From Haemophilus influenzae (GTDB lineage Bacteria; Pseudomonadota; Gammaproteobacteria; Enterobacterales; Pasteurellaceae): a DNA stretch of 64,000 bases. Numbering within the stretch: position 1 is the first letter of the stretch; the number at the start of each line of letters is the position of its first letter. Positions 20,742-32,325 of the stretch are shown here, piece by piece. The translations under genes and the position numbers were made by a program. The notes under the pieces are model-generated. The model was not told where the DNA came from, ran no database searches, and saw only the letters and a program-made list of their open reading frames with translations. Where the stretch lies: positions 28,190 through 92,189 of the forward strand of contig OV298644.1 of NCBI GenBank assembly GCA_923172585.1, given 5' to 3'.

Positions 20742-23031
20742 CTACATTTCTATATTTGGAACCAACATTTTAATAACGTACGGAGTAAATCCTCATGATT
20801 TACGTTGATAAGGAAAAATATGAATCATCACCATTGGATTAAAATTAGATTGAATAACTCCCCAGGAATTTAAGAATGGTTCAGCTTGTTTTATTAAATC
20901 TGGAATCATTAAATCCACCCCGCAAACTATAGTCATCATAGCAAGACCATCTCCTAAAGTAATCTGATCATTACTATCATGCATTTTATCAATCATATCA
21001 ATAGAATTAACAACTGTATTGATATTAGAATTAGCATGTAACTGCACAATTTGATCAACATAAGATACACTATCAGGTGCTAATCCTAGATCTTTTAACT
21101 GTAATAATTCTATGTCACCTAAAGCAAACTTATTGAAAAATGAACGTTAACTATATCCCAATAAAGAATATGAATTTTTTATCTCGACCAATTGACGAAA
21201 AGTATTCTTTCCATCACCAATAAAATTTGCAGCTAAATGCAACAACACTGCAAGCGTTTCATCTTGCAAAACAAAGAAACGATATTCTATACCAACTAAA
21301 TAATCATCAACGATCACTTCTTCATCTTCACGATCAGCAATTTCAATCGCTTTGACAAAATAATCTAGATGTTTAACACGCTATTTGAAAACTGTCATGC
21401 GTAAAATATAATTTGTGCATTTTCGCTTAATTACGACAGCGCGTCATTCAAGTATTGCATGAATGTGCAACAGCTTGTTCAATCAATGTAAATTCCAAGC
21501 TTGGTACTACATCAAAACAAGCCTTTGATAATTCTTACATTGTCACTACATTATTTTAAATAATCAATGGTGACATATGTTGATCGTGACTAGTCACATT
21601 ACCATTTTTAGCATATTCAAGGCGTTCAGCAAATTCAAGTGCAACAAATTGATCATTATCATGTAATATTACAGTTTTAACACATTTTCGGATTAAATCA
21701 AATAATAAAGTTTTACTATAAAGCTGCATATTATCAAATGCAGATAAATCGTACTAACAATAAAAAGCGTGAACTGTATATAGCCAAGCAAATTTTATAA
21801 TTAAGCCTTTATAACATCCCTTCTGGTCAATCGCTGTAAGAAATTTTCCATTTACTGTGAGGATAACCTCTGCCAATTGCACAAATCATTATGTTGAAAT
21901 TTTAACCGCCACTTCATCTGGATTGATAATTGTCAAGATATCAACAAATTGGTTTAATATTGCATAATCATGATAGAGAAATGCTGTTTGATCACGATGA
22001 TCATCAAGGAAAATTTGATATAATCTTTGTTTACCAAGCTCTACTTCATTATGACCAAAAGTCTCATCAAGGCAAAACACTCCTAATAAGAAAGCATGAA
22101 TAAATTTTGCATCATCTAGACTGATAATATATGGATCAAGTTGATTCAAATCAAACAAACGCAATTCTGCATAGTGAATGCATTTTTTTAGCTATTCATG
22201 GGATTTTGTCGAATCTCGTAAATGAACATTAGAATAAAATTCTTATTATGCAATTAAATGGCCAGATTTAACTTGAAACTCTAATCTTTCGACATAATTT
22301 TCAAGGTTATCATGATTGATTACAACATTAGATGATTTATCGTAACCATAGGAACTAGAACTTGAGCTACGTAATAACTGCCCCTCTTTCAAAGGAAAAT
22401 TCAGTACGCTATTTCGAGAAAAATAATTGGCTTATAATGAAGAACTTGATGCAAGTAAATAAACTATAATCAACTGAGATCATAGAAAATTATTAGCCAA
22501 TTTCATATATAAAGCATTCTGAAAATCTTTAAGATGAACATATTCATCTTGGAACATTAATACAGCTTTCACAAATTCATATGACAGTTAGATATTTTAG
22601 TGAATTCCACGTACCATTTGCTTATATTTTCCATAGTGTTTAGCCAGATGCTCACGATATGCAACATCTTGCGATTTATCCAGATGATCCTCTTCACGCT
22701 CATTCTCTAGTGCTTATCCTGCATACATACTAAATGGAAATATGCATTCGTTTTTAGATAATCAACGCTGTACCAGCTAATGAATTGCAGAAAGTGTACG
22801 TAGGCTATCTTCCAGTTTAGCATTTGGTGTCATAATCAACTCAAGATAACTCTCGGCAAAATCTGTTTGAATATAGTTATAATAAGTACGATTACCAAAT
22901 ACTCATCGATGGAAGATAATCACAATATTCCAATTATCGTCAAGAAGGTGAAATGCCTTATCTAAATGAAAATGACCTTGCTGAAGAAGTAAACCTAGAT
23001 GATATCGATGAACCCATCGTTGTAATCTCAT
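20742..23031 (-). pseudogene. gshF: gshF relic: bifunctional glutamate-cysteine ligase/glutathione synthetase
   Basis: The minus strand from an ATG at 23031 with a GGGAG Shine-Dalgarno gives LGLLLQQG, then GNRTYYNYIQTDFAES, matching the GshA-like N-terminus of Pasteurellaceae GshF. Further on come SSSYGY (~22,350), EFYSNVHLRD, RLFDLN and DDAKFIH (~22,100). The ATP-grasp half has DDYLVGIEYRFFVLQDETLAVLL (about 21,250-21,330), CGVDLMIPDL and FNPMVMIHIFPY (~20,830). The span of 2,290 bp equals about 763 codons, close to the ~757 of intact GshF. There are many in-frame stops, mostly from substitutions, and at least one frame change between 21,047 and 21,889. It is non-functional as given. Confidence 0.85.
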
Positions 23032-23204
23032 TAGCTCCCCATTCAAATAAAAACTATCATTGAAAAAATACCACCCTAGACGACTCTGCTATATGTTGAA
23101 ATATAACTGAATAGATAATTTAGTCATATAAAGATGAACTAAATAAGTAAAAGCGCCAAGTTCGTCAAATAACATAACTTATCAATTAAATTATTTTTAA
23201 TCTT

Positions 23205-23918
23205 CTATTTCATCAATCTTCTCATTCGAATATTGATCATTTCGACTACAACAGAGAATCCCATTGCAAAATAGATGTAACCTTTCGGGATGTGAATATC
23301 CAAACTTTCTACAATTAAACTAATTCCAACTAAAACTAAGAAGGCTAAAGCTAGAATTTTCAAGGTTGGATGCGTATCTACGAAAGCGCCGATTGGTTTT
23401 GCTGCAAACATCATCACGCCAACGGCAATAATAATCGCCAAAATCATCACAGGAAGGTGGCTTGCCATACCTACTGCTGTAATCACAGAATCTAAAGAAA
23501 AAACAATATCTAGCACTGCAATTTGAATTAATACGCCAAAATAACTCACTTTGTTTTTGCTTTCAGAATTATGGTGTTCTTGATGATTTATAGCCTCTTT
23601 AATTTCCCCAAAGCTTTTTATAATCAGGAATAAACCTCCGATGAATAAAATCAAATCACGCCCAGAAATTGCTTGATTAAACAGAGTAAATAATGGTGCA
23701 GTAAGTTTCATCATCCAAGCAAGTGACATTAAAAGTAAAATTCTTGTCAGCATTGCTAAACCAAGTCCAATAATACGACCAGACTGGCGTTGGCTTTCAG
23801 GTAAACGCCCAACTAGGATACTAATAAAAATAATATTATCGACCCCTAAAACGATCTCCAAAGCAGTAAGTGTCGCAAGTGATACCCAGGCTTCAGGATC
23901 AGTAATCCATTCAAACAT
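23205..23918 (-). CDS. TerC family integral membrane protein
   Basis: 237 residues with about seven membrane helices. The TerC acidic motifs are present: ALEIVLGVDNIIFISI near residues 19-34 and AVLDIVFSLDSVITAVGMA near 133-151. Family members are linked to metal (tellurite or manganese) export and protein folding outside the membrane. It is intact, directly beside decayed island I. Confidence 0.95.
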   Translation of the reverse strand: MFEWITDPEAWVSLATLTALEIVLGVDNIIFISILVGRLPESQRQSGRIIGLGLAMLTRILLLMSLAWMMKLTAPLFTLFNQAISGRDLILFIGGLFLIIKSFGEIKEAINHQEHHNSESKNKVSYFGVLIQIAVLDIVFSLDSVITAVGMASHLPVMILAIIIAVGVMMFAAKPIGAFVDTHPTLKILALAFLVLVGISLIVESLDIHIPKGYIYFAMGFSVVVEMINIRMRRLMK

Positions 23919-24015
23919 AATTTTTCCTATAATAGAGTTAAATAGATCCGAAAGTTCGGATCATAATGACTTTATGATGAAAAGCAATCGTTATTTACAT
24001 TTAAGAGATAATTGA

Positions 24016-25845
24016 TTAATCGTTTTTGAGCGTTTCAAAAATCGTTTCAGCAAGTTTAAGGGAAATTCCCGGTACAGAGGCTATTTCATCTAAGGTCGCC
24101 TTTTTCACACCTTGTAAACCGCCAAGATATTTCAGTAAAGCCTGACGACGTTTAGCTCCCACACCTTCAATAGTTTCTAAACCACTTTGTGTAAAGGCTT
24201 TTTGACGTTTTTTACGGTGTCCGCTTATTGCGTGATTATGACTTTCATCACGGATGTGTTGAATCAAATGCAATGCCAAACTATCATCAGGCAAATGAAT
24301 TTCGCGGTCTTGTTTGCTGATGATCAGTACTTCCTGCCCTGCTCGACGATCCACACCTTTTGCCACGCCAATTAAGTGCGGTCTATTTTTATCCCATTTT
24401 ACTTGAAGATGTTGGAACACGTTCAGCGCACGATTTAATTGCCCTTTTCCACCATCAATAAAAATAATATCAGGAATTTTATCTTCTTCTAAATCACGCT
24501 CATAACGTTTCTGCAACGCTTGTTCCATTGCTGCATAATCATCCCCACCAGTAATGCCTTCAATATTAAAACGACGATAATCAGATTTCAGTGGGCCTTC
24601 TTGATTAAAGACAACACAAGATGCTACCGTTTGATTTCCCATCGTGTGGCTTATATCGAAACACTCCATACGCTTAATTTCAGGGAGATTTAACAGATCA
24701 CACAACGCTTGATAACGCTCTGACATTCGTGAAGATTGTTTAAGTTGTACATTTAAAACCGCTTTAGCATTAACTTGTGCGAGCTGTAAGTATTTACTCT
24801 TATCACCTTTTACACTTTCTTGAATCGTCACTTTTCTGCCTGCTTGCTCCGTAAGAAGTTGCTCAAGCTCTGATTTTTCAGCTAATTGACGATCGACAAT
24901 AATACTATTTGGGATACTTCGCCCTTGATGACCTTGTAAATAAAATTGCCCCACAAAAGTTTCGGTAAGTTCCGATAAATCCGTATTGGCAGGGACTTTT
25001 GGGAAGTAACTGCGATTGCCTAGCACTTTTCCTTGACGAATGAACATCACTTGTACACAAGCCAAACCGTGTTGGTAAGCGATGGACATAATATCCATAT
25101 CATCTAAACGTTCATTGGATACAAATTGTTTTTCAATAACCGAACGCACCGCCTGAATCTGATCACGATAACGAGCCGCCTGTTCAAAATCTAAATTTCT
25201 GCTTGCCTGCTCCATTTTCCCGATTAAATAATCTAACACCAGTTGATCTTTGCCTTGTAAAAATAAGCGGGCTAATTCAACTTGCTGATTATATTCTTCA
25301 TCAGAAACATATCCCTGTACACAAGGCGCAGAACAACGCCCAATTTGATATTGCAAACAAGGACGAGAGCGGTTGGAATAAACGGAATTTTCACATTGTC
25401 GAACAGGGAAAAGTTTTTGCAAAAGTGATAAAGTTTCACGCACGGCTCCCGCGTGAGGATAAGGCCCGAAATATTCACCCGCAAATTTTTTAGACCCACG
25501 ATAGGACGTGATTCTTGGATGACGTTCTTTGGTTAATAAAATAAATGGATAGGATTTATCATCACGCAATAATACGTTATAGCGAGGCTGATAAAGCTTG
25601 ATAAAATTATGCTCTAGCAGTAAAGCTTCCGTTTCAGATGAAGTTAGCATGGTGTCAATATGATGAATTGATGCCACCAACGCCTCTGTTTTTTTACTAC
25701 TCAGATTTTTACGAAAATAGCTTGAAAGACGTTTTTTTAGATCCTTTGCTTTCCCAACATAAATAACCTGATCTTTATCGTCATACATACGATAAACACC
25801 AGGTTCGTGAGAGACATCAGCGAGGAATTTTTTGTAATTGAACAT
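24016..25845 (-). CDS. uvrC: excinuclease ABC subunit C
   Basis: Dual-incision nuclease of nucleotide-excision repair. The ATG at 25845 (MFNYKKFL) gives 609 residues; the frame continues upstream only through the intergenic palindromic repeat, so the longer form is rejected. The GIY-YIG domain (GVYRMYDD, then [14 protein letters not shown]) covers residues ~15-95, with a UVR domain near 200-235. The RNase H-like 5' nuclease domain includes [10 protein letters not shown] and [11 protein letters not shown], and tandem HhH motifs end the protein ([20 protein letters not shown]). Confidence 0.97.
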   Translation of the reverse strand: MFNYKKFLADVSHEPGVYRMYDDKDQVIYVGKAKDLKKRLSSYFRKNLSSKKTEALVASIHHIDTMLTSSETEALLLEHNFIKLYQPRYNVLLRDDKSYPFILLTKERHPRITSYRGSKKFAGEYFGPYPHAGAVRETLSLLQKLFPVRQCENSVYSNRSRPCLQYQIGRCSAPCVQGYVSDEEYNQQVELARLFLQGKDQLVLDYLIGKMEQASRNLDFEQAARYRDQIQAVRSVIEKQFVSNERLDDMDIMSIAYQHGLACVQVMFIRQGKVLGNRSYFPKVPANTDLSELTETFVGQFYLQGHQGRSIPNSIIVDRQLAEKSELEQLLTEQAGRKVTIQESVKGDKSKYLQLAQVNAKAVLNVQLKQSSRMSERYQALCDLLNLPEIKRMECFDISHTMGNQTVASCVVFNQEGPLKSDYRRFNIEGITGGDDYAAMEQALQKRYERDLEEDKIPDIIFIDGGKGQLNRALNVFQHLQVKWDKNRPHLIGVAKGVDRRAGQEVLIISKQDREIHLPDDSLALHLIQHIRDESHNHAISGHRKKRQKAFTQSGLETIEGVGAKRRQALLKYLGGLQGVKKATLDEIASVPGISLKLAETIFETLKND

Positions 25846-25869
25846 AGAATATTTTACCAATAACAAAAG

Positions 25870-25987
25870 ACATCTTGCCTTCCCCTGCTTTCGAGGGAAG
25901 GAGCCTAAAGGGCTGAAGGGGCTTGCGATGTTAAATTTATCCCCCCTCAGCCTTCGGCAGCTCCCCCCGCAAGCAAGGGGAGCCAAA
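25870..25987. repeat. intergenic palindromic repeat between uvrC and kdsB
   Basis: About 115 bp of unusually GC-rich, nested inverted repeats: CCTTCCC...GGGAAGG at the left, GCTCCCC...GGGGAGC at the right, and an AAGGGCTGAAGGGG arm facing CCCCCCTCAGCCTT in the middle. The composition differs sharply from the AT-rich surroundings. It looks like a dispersed RIP- or MITE-like element that can fold into one long hairpin. No ORF is carried. Confidence 0.7.
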
Positions 25988-25990
25988 CAT

Positions 25991-26755
25991 TTAATCCTTC
26001 GCCAAAATCAGCCGCACTTTTTCCAAATCTTCGGCGGTATCCACCCCCACTGCAGGCACTTCTTTCGCAAGCTCTACGTGAATGCGTTCGCCGTTATATA
26101 ACACACGAAGCTGCTCAAGTTTTTCTAGATTTTCAAGTTGAGTCGGAGCCCATTGCACATATTGTTTTATGAACCCCGCACGATATGCGTAAATGCCAAT
26201 ATGACGTAAGTAAGCGTCCGCAAGCTGTACTTTCTGAACATCCTGTAAATTCATAAACTGATCACGATCGTAAGGAATAACCGAACGGGAAAAATATAGC
26301 ACATAGCCGTCTTTATCCGTCAAAACTTTCACTGCATTTGGATTAAATAATTCCTCAGCATCATGAATTTTTACCGCAAGACTTGCCATATTGACATTAA
26401 ATTTTGCTAAATTATCTGCCACTTGTCGCACGATAACGGGAGGAATCAAAGGCTCATCGCCTTGAATATTGACAATGATTTCATTGTCAGGAATCGCTAA
26501 TTTTTCTACAACTTCCGCTAAACGTTCTGTACCAGAATTATGATTAACCGAAGTCATACACACTTCTGCACCAAAACTTTTAGCAACATCAGCCACATTT
26601 TCATTATCGGTGGCAATAATCACTCGGTTCGCCCCAGACTGCAGTGCTTTCTCAAATACATGTTGAATCATTGGCTTACCCGCAATATCAGCAAGTGGTT
26701 TTCCAGGCAAACGACTTGATGCAAAACGAGCGGGGATAATCACGGTAAATGACAT
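25991..26755 (-). CDS. kdsB: 3-deoxy-manno-octulosonate cytidylyltransferase
   Basis: Activates Kdo as CMP-Kdo for lipid A glycosylation. The 254-residue protein has the nucleotidyltransferase start [34 protein letters not shown] near 94-107 and a C-terminal [12 protein letters not shown]. It belongs to the minus-strand run rec2-msbA-lpxK-kdsB-uvrC, in which three genes serve lipid A assembly. Confidence 0.98.
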   Translation of the reverse strand: MSFTVIIPARFASSRLPGKPLADIAGKPMIQHVFEKALQSGANRVIIATDNENVADVAKSFGAEVCMTSVNHNSGTERLAEVVEKLAIPDNEIIVNIQGDEPLIPPVIVRQVADNLAKFNVNMASLAVKIHDAEELFNPNAVKVLTDKDGYVLYFSRSVIPYDRDQFMNLQDVQKVQLADAYLRHIGIYAYRAGFIKQYVQWAPTQLENLEKLEQLRVLYNGERIHVELAKEVPAVGVDTAEDLEKVRLILAKD

Positions 26756-26825
26756 AATTTATTCCTTATTCTTTAATATTTCAGCTTTATCGGCAAGCAA
26801 TCAAAACAACTGGAGATTAATCCTT

Positions 26826-27824
26826 TCAGCCATTTCTATATTGCGCCACAAGTTTGTCTATTTTGTCCCAAAAGTGCGGTAAATTTTCACCTTGTTTTTC
26901 AGCCTCAATAATCTCTGCATCTACAGGGACATACCACCAATTATCTTTGGCAAAAGATTGGCATTTTACGGCATCTTTTTCCGTCATAAAGAGCGGTTGA
27001 TTTTCAGCAAGTTTTTCTAATTGAAAGGCTTCAAAATATTGATGATCTTGAAATGCTTGCGTTCGCTGTAACTGAATCCCTAACTTTTCTAACATAGTAA
27101 AAAAACGCTGTGGATTGCCAATCCCTGCAATGGCAACACCAGATTGAAATTCCTTTAATTGGCGTTTTTCATTGGTTTTTAAATTAATCGCGAAATGGGG
27201 TACAAGATACATAACTGCATCTGAATACTGATTTTTTCCACCATTAGTGATCACAAAATCTACGGATTTTAATCGACTTGGTAATTCTCGCAATGGGCCT
27301 GCAGGCAATACAAAACCATTTCCCAACGCACGCTCTGCGTCCATTACGACAATTTCTAAATCACGCTGTAATTGATAATGTTGTAAACCATCGTCAGAAA
27401 CAATAATATCGCACTCTGCTTGGCTTAAGAGTAATTCAATCGCTTGCTGGCGATTCGGGGAAATCACGACTGGCGCATTGGTTCGTTTCGCAATCAATAC
27501 AGGTTCATCGCCACCTTCAATTGGATTTGTATTTTCAGTAACAAACAACGGATAAGTTTTAGATTTACTGCCGTAACCACGAGAAATCACACCTACGCGA
27601 AAACCTCGTTTTTTTAATTCTTCCACAAGCCACACCACCACGGGTGTTTTGCCATTTCCACCCACAGACAAATTTCCCACAATTATCACTGGTTTTGGTG
27701 CACGATAAGAAGATTTTATCCCCAAACAAAATAAGGCGCAACGAAGTTGGCTAATCAACCAAAACAATAAAGAAAAAGGCGATAAGAGCCAAATAAGTTT
27801 AGAATTGGAATACCAGAAGGGCAT
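26826..27824 (-). CDS. lpxK: tetraacyldisaccharide 4'-kinase LpxK
   Basis: Phosphorylates the lipid A precursor at the 4' position at the inner membrane. It has 332 residues with an N-terminal membrane-associated helix ([18 protein letters not shown]). The P-loop [18 protein letters not shown] lies near residues 48-65, with [12 protein letters not shown] near 139-150 and [16 protein letters not shown] near 163-178. It lies directly after msbA. Confidence 0.97.
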   Translation of the reverse strand: MPFWYSNSKLIWLLSPFSLLFWLISQLRCALFCLGIKSSYRAPKPVIIVGNLSVGGNGKTPVVVWLVEELKKRGFRVGVISRGYGSKSKTYPLFVTENTNPIEGGDEPVLIAKRTNAPVVISPNRQQAIELLLSQAECDIIVSDDGLQHYQLQRDLEIVVMDAERALGNGFVLPAGPLRELPSRLKSVDFVITNGGKNQYSDAVMYLVPHFAINLKTNEKRQLKEFQSGVAIAGIGNPQRFFTMLEKLGIQLQRTQAFQDHQYFEAFQLEKLAENQPLFMTEKDAVKCQSFAKDNWWYVPVDAEIIEAEKQGENLPHFWDKIDKLVAQYRNG

Positions 27825-27856
27825 AGAAAATCCTTTCTAATAAGTGCGGATAAAAT

Positions 27857-27880
27857 AACGCGAGTTTTTCAACTCGCGTT
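27857..27880 (-). terminator. msbA-lpxK intergenic hairpin
   Basis: AACGCGAGT (27857-27865) pairs with ACTCGCGTT (27872-27880) in a perfect 9-bp stem. It is followed on the minus strand by ATTTTAT, and would be a partial terminator between msbA and lpxK. Confidence 0.7.
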
Positions 27881-27896
27881 TTCGATAATCAATAAA

Positions 27897-29660
27897 TTAG
27901 CCACTAAACTGCATACTGTATAGCTGTTTATAAGCTCCATTTTGTTCAAGCAATGCTCTATGATTGCCTCGCTCACGAATTTCCCCGTGATCAATCACAA
28001 GAATTTCATCCGCATTTTCAATGGTTGATAAACGATGGGCGATTACGATAACAGTACGATCTTTCTTCAATTCATCTAATGCAGATTGAATGGCGCGTTC
28101 TGATTCCGTATCTAGTGCAGATGTGGCTTCATCTAAAATTAATACTGGCGAATTACGCAATAAAGCACGAGCAATCGCTAAGCGCTGGCGTTGCCCACCA
28201 GATAGGCTCGCGCCATTTTCGCCAATTACCGTATCAAAACCTTGCGGTAATTTTTCGATAAACTCTAAAGCATAAGCCGCTTTTGCTGCAGCAATAATTT
28301 CTTCGCGAGAATACTTATCCAGCGCGGCATAAGCAATATTATTCGCAATGGTATCGTTAAATAAATGGACTTGTTGAGAAACCACAGCGCAGTTTTCACG
28401 CAAATTAGATAAACGATAATCTTGGATATTTACGTCATCCAGTAAAATTTCGCCTTGCTCAATATCGTAAAAGCGCGTCACTAAATTAGCAATGGTTGAT
28501 TTGCCCGATCCAGAACGTCCCACTAAAGCAACGGTTTTTCCTGCAGGCACGCTAAAAGAAATATTATTTAATGCAAGTTCCTCTTTTCCCTGATATGCAA
28601 AACTCACATTTTTAAATTCCAACGCACCTTTCGCGGGTTCTGCTTTATAAGTGCCGTTATCTTTTTCTGGTTCTAAATCTAAAATGGCAAATAGCGTTTG
28701 ACAGGCTGCCATTCCACGTTGGAATTGAGAGTTTACATTCGTTAAGGATTTTAATGGGCGCATCATTGCCAACATAGATGAAAAAACTACCGTAAAAGAA
28801 CCCGCACTTAGATTATCTTCCGCAATTAATGGCGTGGTAGCTAAAAACAATACAGCAACTAAAGCAAAAGAAGCAATAATCTGCACAACAGGGCCGGAAA
28901 TGGAATCTGCAGTAACCATTTTCATACCTTTACGACGCATGTTGTTACTCACTTTATTAAAACGCTCTTCCTCGACAAACTGACCGCCAAAAGAAATCAC
29001 GACTTTATGTCCTTTCAGCATTTGCTCCGTCGTCGCCGTCAATTCCCCCATTGAATCTTGTAAATTTTTACTTAACTTACGGAAAATTTTTGAAACGATA
29101 GTGATCAACACTGCAATAATTGGCCCGATAACAAATAAAACAAGGGTTAATTCCCAGCTTGTATAAAACATCACTGCCAATAGGGAAATAATATATGCTC
29201 CTTCTCGCACAATGGTAATCAAAGATCCTGAAGAAGAACTTGCAATCATCTCAGAATCATAAGTGATACGAGAAAGTAATTTCCCCGTTGAATTTCTGTC
29301 AAAGAAACTCACTGGCATAAACATTAAATGTTTAAATAAACGGCGACGCATTGTCATGACAACTTTGCCTGATACCCACGCCAAGCAATAATTAGAAATA
29401 AAGTTAGTCACGCCACGTAAAATAATCATTCCCACAACAACAAAAGCCATTATTTTCAAAAATGAATGGTTTGCCTTGCCAAAACCATCGTCCAACAAAG
29501 GTTTTAACAAGTAAATCAAGCCTGAATCAGCCAATGCATTAAAAACTAACGCAATACCTGAAGCAATAAGCCCCGCTTTAAAAGGTTTAATCATTGGCCA
29601 CAAACGTTTAAAAGTTTGTAAGGTTGAAAAATCATTTTCTTGTAATTTTTGCTCTTGCAT
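27897..29660 (-). CDS. msbA: lipid A export ATP-binding/permease MsbA
   Basis: Homodimeric ABC exporter that flips core-lipid A across the inner membrane. 587 residues: six membrane helices in residues 20-310, then an ATPase domain with Walker [10 protein letters not shown] (about 381-389), signature [16 protein letters not shown] (about 484-499), Walker [13 protein letters not shown] and the switch histidine in AHRLSTI. It follows rec2 and precedes lpxK. Confidence 0.98.
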   Translation of the reverse strand: MQEQKLQENDFSTLQTFKRLWPMIKPFKAGLIASGIALVFNALADSGLIYLLKPLLDDGFGKANHSFLKIMAFVVVGMIILRGVTNFISNYCLAWVSGKVVMTMRRRLFKHLMFMPVSFFDRNSTGKLLSRITYDSEMIASSSSGSLITIVREGAYIISLLAVMFYTSWELTLVLFVIGPIIAVLITIVSKIFRKLSKNLQDSMGELTATTEQMLKGHKVVISFGGQFVEEERFNKVSNNMRRKGMKMVTADSISGPVVQIIASFALVAVLFLATTPLIAEDNLSAGSFTVVFSSMLAMMRPLKSLTNVNSQFQRGMAACQTLFAILDLEPEKDNGTYKAEPAKGALEFKNVSFAYQGKEELALNNISFSVPAGKTVALVGRSGSGKSTIANLVTRFYDIEQGEILLDDVNIQDYRLSNLRENCAVVSQQVHLFNDTIANNIAYAALDKYSREEIIAAAKAAYALEFIEKLPQGFDTVIGENGASLSGGQRQRLAIARALLRNSPVLILDEATSALDTESERAIQSALDELKKDRTVIVIAHRLSTIENADEILVIDHGEIRERGNHRALLEQNGAYKQLYSMQFSG

Positions 29661-29700
29661 AATCGTTATCTAATAGTAAAAATTGCACGCATTGTACCTT

Positions 29701-32067
29701 TTATTCCTTTGATAATCCAATTACACGTGCATACCAAGGGGAAAATTTTGTGCGAGCTTGCTGGATTTCTAATCGGTCTTGAAAAAAATTTACCCGCACT
29801 TGCCCCGAAACAGCGGTATTTTCTACCGCACTTTTATAGCGATGAAGCCTTTCCATAACCGAATAATGAGGGAATTTCCACGGATTCCAACGCCCACTAG
29901 AAATAATCGCTACATCTGGTCTAACCTGAGAAAGCAAGTATTCACTTGTCGATGTTTTACTCCCATGATGCCCCACTTGCAACACATCGATTTTGCCTAA
30001 AGTGCGGGCAAAAATTTGCTCATTTTTTGCTTCAGCATCGCCAGTTAGCAAAACGTTATTCTTTCCATCATCGACTAAAATCACACAAGAATGGGGATTA
30101 TCAGCTCGTGTCACAACGTTGTGAGGAGAAAGTATTTGAAAATGCAACCCTTGCCAATGCCAATCACGCCCAGCAGTACAAAAAGTGCGGTAATTTTCCC
30201 CATAGTTTTTCCGTGAAGGGGTAATCAATTCCACATTGGGATACGCCTTTAAAATTGTCGAAGCACCACCTGCGTGATCGTTATCGTCGTGGCTTAAAAT
30301 CAATTTTTCCAAAACAATCCCTTCTCTTTGTAAATAAGGCAAAATTTCCAATTCAGCCATACTTCCACCTCGCCAAGAAGAACCCGTATCATAAAGAATC
30401 CCTTTGCCATTTTTCACAATCAGCGTTGCCAAGCCCTGCCCCACATCTAAAGTATCTACCTGCCAAGTTGGCTTGCTCAATTGTTTAAACAACAAAATCA
30501 TAAAACACATAAGAATAATGCCGAAAGAACATCGCAAAACGTTGATTCGATCAGTTTTTAGCAAAGGTTTACTGAGATTCAATGTAAAAAATCTTGGTCG
30601 TTTAATTTTCCAAGTTGATGATGAAACCTCTGGTTCTCGATAAATACTCCAAATAATTAACATAAAAATTCCTGCACAAAGTGCGGTTAAAACCAATGCT
30701 AAATTAAATGAAACATTAAACCAATTCCCTTGAAAAACAGAAATTAACCCAGTAATTCCTTCGGCTAACTTGTTTGCTAGTTGCCAAGAAAACATTGTGC
30801 CGTTAGTAAAAACGGCAAATAAAATTAATGGCACAAGCAAAAAACTATAAATTGGAACCGCCATAAGATTGGCTAAAAATCCACTCAACGATAAGCCATT
30901 AAATAGAAAAAGTTGCAAAGGTGTAAAAAAGAGCAATAACCCAAATTGCAAATGAAATAAACTCAAAATCCACCGCACTTTTGGAGAAAAAGGGCGATTT
31001 TTCCATTGAAAAAGTGAAAAAGGCACATAACGATACCAGAGGAGCAAACAACCAACCGCCCCACAAGAAAGCCAAAAACTGACCGAAAGCGGCATTAATG
31101 GATCGCAGAAAAGCAAGAATCCGACAACCAACGTAAAAAGCTGAAGGGGCGAATAATGTCTCCTCATTATTTGAACGAAGAAAACGAAAACAAGTGCTGA
31201 AATGGCACGAAAAGTTGGCACACTAAAACCAGCCAAATACGCATAAATTAAAGCAAATAAAACACCAAAAACTAAAGGAAAATAAGGATGAATAAAACGC
31301 GTAGGAAAGAACACTTGCACAACACGCGCCAAGCAAAATCCAATTCCCATAGCCAACCCAATATGTAAGCCAGAAATAGCAATAAGATGCGCGGTATTGG
31401 TTTGTTGGTAAATTGACCAAGTGGTTTTATCTAACCAAGCCCGTTCGCCAAAAGCTAAGGCAATCAATAAACCTTGTAGAGATAATCCTTCCGTTTGCTT
31501 CTTTACTTGTTGCAATTTTTCTGCTCGCAATGATGAAACATCCGCAATTTTCACCGCACTTTTTACCGTTCCAACAGCCGTAATTCCTTTTGAAAAATAC
31601 CATTGTTGCCGATCAAACCCACCGAAATTTAATCGTGCAGAAAGGGGACGTAAAGAAATTTCAGCTTGCCAAATTTCCGATAATTGAGGCACCTCTTTCG
31701 CTTTCCAATTTAAGAAAATTCGTTGTTCTTGCAAATTATTCGCCAATGTTGCTGTGGCGATAAGCGTTTGATAATCCTGTTGGTGCAAAATTTCTTGAAT
31801 CTTAAAAGTTACCACTTGCTTTTGAGCGGTAATATTTTGAGCTTGTTGTAATAAACTCAAAGCCGAATAATGAAAATAGCCAAGAGAGGCAACAAAAAAA
31901 GCAAGGCTAACTAAGAAATTTCTACGCAAGAAAATAAAAAGAAAAATCAAAACAAGCGCAATAACGAGAGCAACTTGCCAAGGCAATAGCAACGGTTGCG
32001 GTAGAAATAACAACGTTAAATCCGCGACAATTAACAAGACAGCTAAAGTTATTAAGTTTAATTTCAT
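29701..32067 (-). CDS. rec2: DNA uptake channel Rec2/ComEC
   Basis: Inner-membrane channel for transforming DNA in natural competence. 788 residues: N-terminal membrane helices, the OB-like segment near 80-170, the competence domain with LIAISGLHIGLAMG near 230-243 and FSVPTFRAISAL near 276-287. The C-terminal metallo-beta-lactamase-like domain contains DVGQGLATLIVKNG and LSHDDNDHAGG. A candidate CRP-S site lies about 80 bp upstream. A regulated competence gene fits the many uptake signals seen in the window. Confidence 0.97.
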   Translation of the reverse strand: MKLNLITLAVLLIVADLTLLFLPQPLLLPWQVALVIALVLIFLFIFLRRNFLVSLAFFVASLGYFHYSALSLLQQAQNITAQKQVVTFKIQEILHQQDYQTLIATATLANNLQEQRIFLNWKAKEVPQLSEIWQAEISLRPLSARLNFGGFDRQQWYFSKGITAVGTVKSAVKIADVSSLRAEKLQQVKKQTEGLSLQGLLIALAFGERAWLDKTTWSIYQQTNTAHLIAISGLHIGLAMGIGFCLARVVQVFFPTRFIHPYFPLVFGVLFALIYAYLAGFSVPTFRAISALVFVFFVQIMRRHYSPLQLFTLVVGFLLFCDPLMPLSVSFWLSCGAVGCLLLWYRYVPFSLFQWKNRPFSPKVRWILSLFHLQFGLLLFFTPLQLFLFNGLSLSGFLANLMAVPIYSFLLVPLILFAVFTNGTMFSWQLANKLAEGITGLISVFQGNWFNVSFNLALVLTALCAGIFMLIIWSIYREPEVSSSTWKIKRPRFFTLNLSKPLLKTDRINVLRCSFGIILMCFMILLFKQLSKPTWQVDTLDVGQGLATLIVKNGKGILYDTGSSWRGGSMAELEILPYLQREGIVLEKLILSHDDNDHAGGASTILKAYPNVELITPSRKNYGENYRTFCTAGRDWHWQGLHFQILSPHNVVTRADNPHSCVILVDDGKNNVLLTGDAEAKNEQIFARTLGKIDVLQVGHHGSKTSTSEYLLSQVRPDVAIISSGRWNPWKFPHYSVMERLHRYKSAVENTAVSGQVRVNFFQDRLEIQQARTKFSPWYARVIGLSKE

Positions 32068-32141
32068 TTTTATAAAAAATTAATTCCAGTCTCTCTAAGC
32101 CTAGGCTAGTTTTATTTAAATATGCAAACGGTTGCTTCAAA

Positions 32142-32163
32142 TTTTGCGATCCATATCGTAAAA
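32142..32163 (-). promoter_or_regulatory. CRP-S (competence regulon) site for rec2
   Basis: TTTTGCGATCCATATCGTAAAA contains TGCGA, six bases, then TCGTA. The C at the third position of the left half (TGCGA rather than TGTGA) is the hallmark of Sxy-dependent CRP-S sites in Pasteurellaceae. It is centred about 85 bp upstream of the rec2 start. Confidence 0.75.
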
Positions 32164-32325
32164 ATAAATTTTTCAGGAAAATTTACTTGCTAAAACAAAC
32201 AACTTCTGATATTTATACCGCCCGCAAAAATTGGGTTCCTAAAATAGCAGTCAGGAACAAACTAAAATAACAAGACAGGAAGTCGTGAAATCCACGCTTA
32301 ATTCTGTATGTATTAGGAGTGAGAG

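Noticed and set aside
20742..23031. Two apparent small genes at 20,793-21,047 and 21,889-22,164 (minus)
   Set aside because: Both are open pieces of the same gshF relic (ATP-grasp end and GshA-like middle), not independent proteins.
24016..25986. Longer UvrC with 47 extra N-terminal residues
   Set aside because: The extension translates the palindromic intergenic repeat; the family start MFNYKKFL is at 25845.
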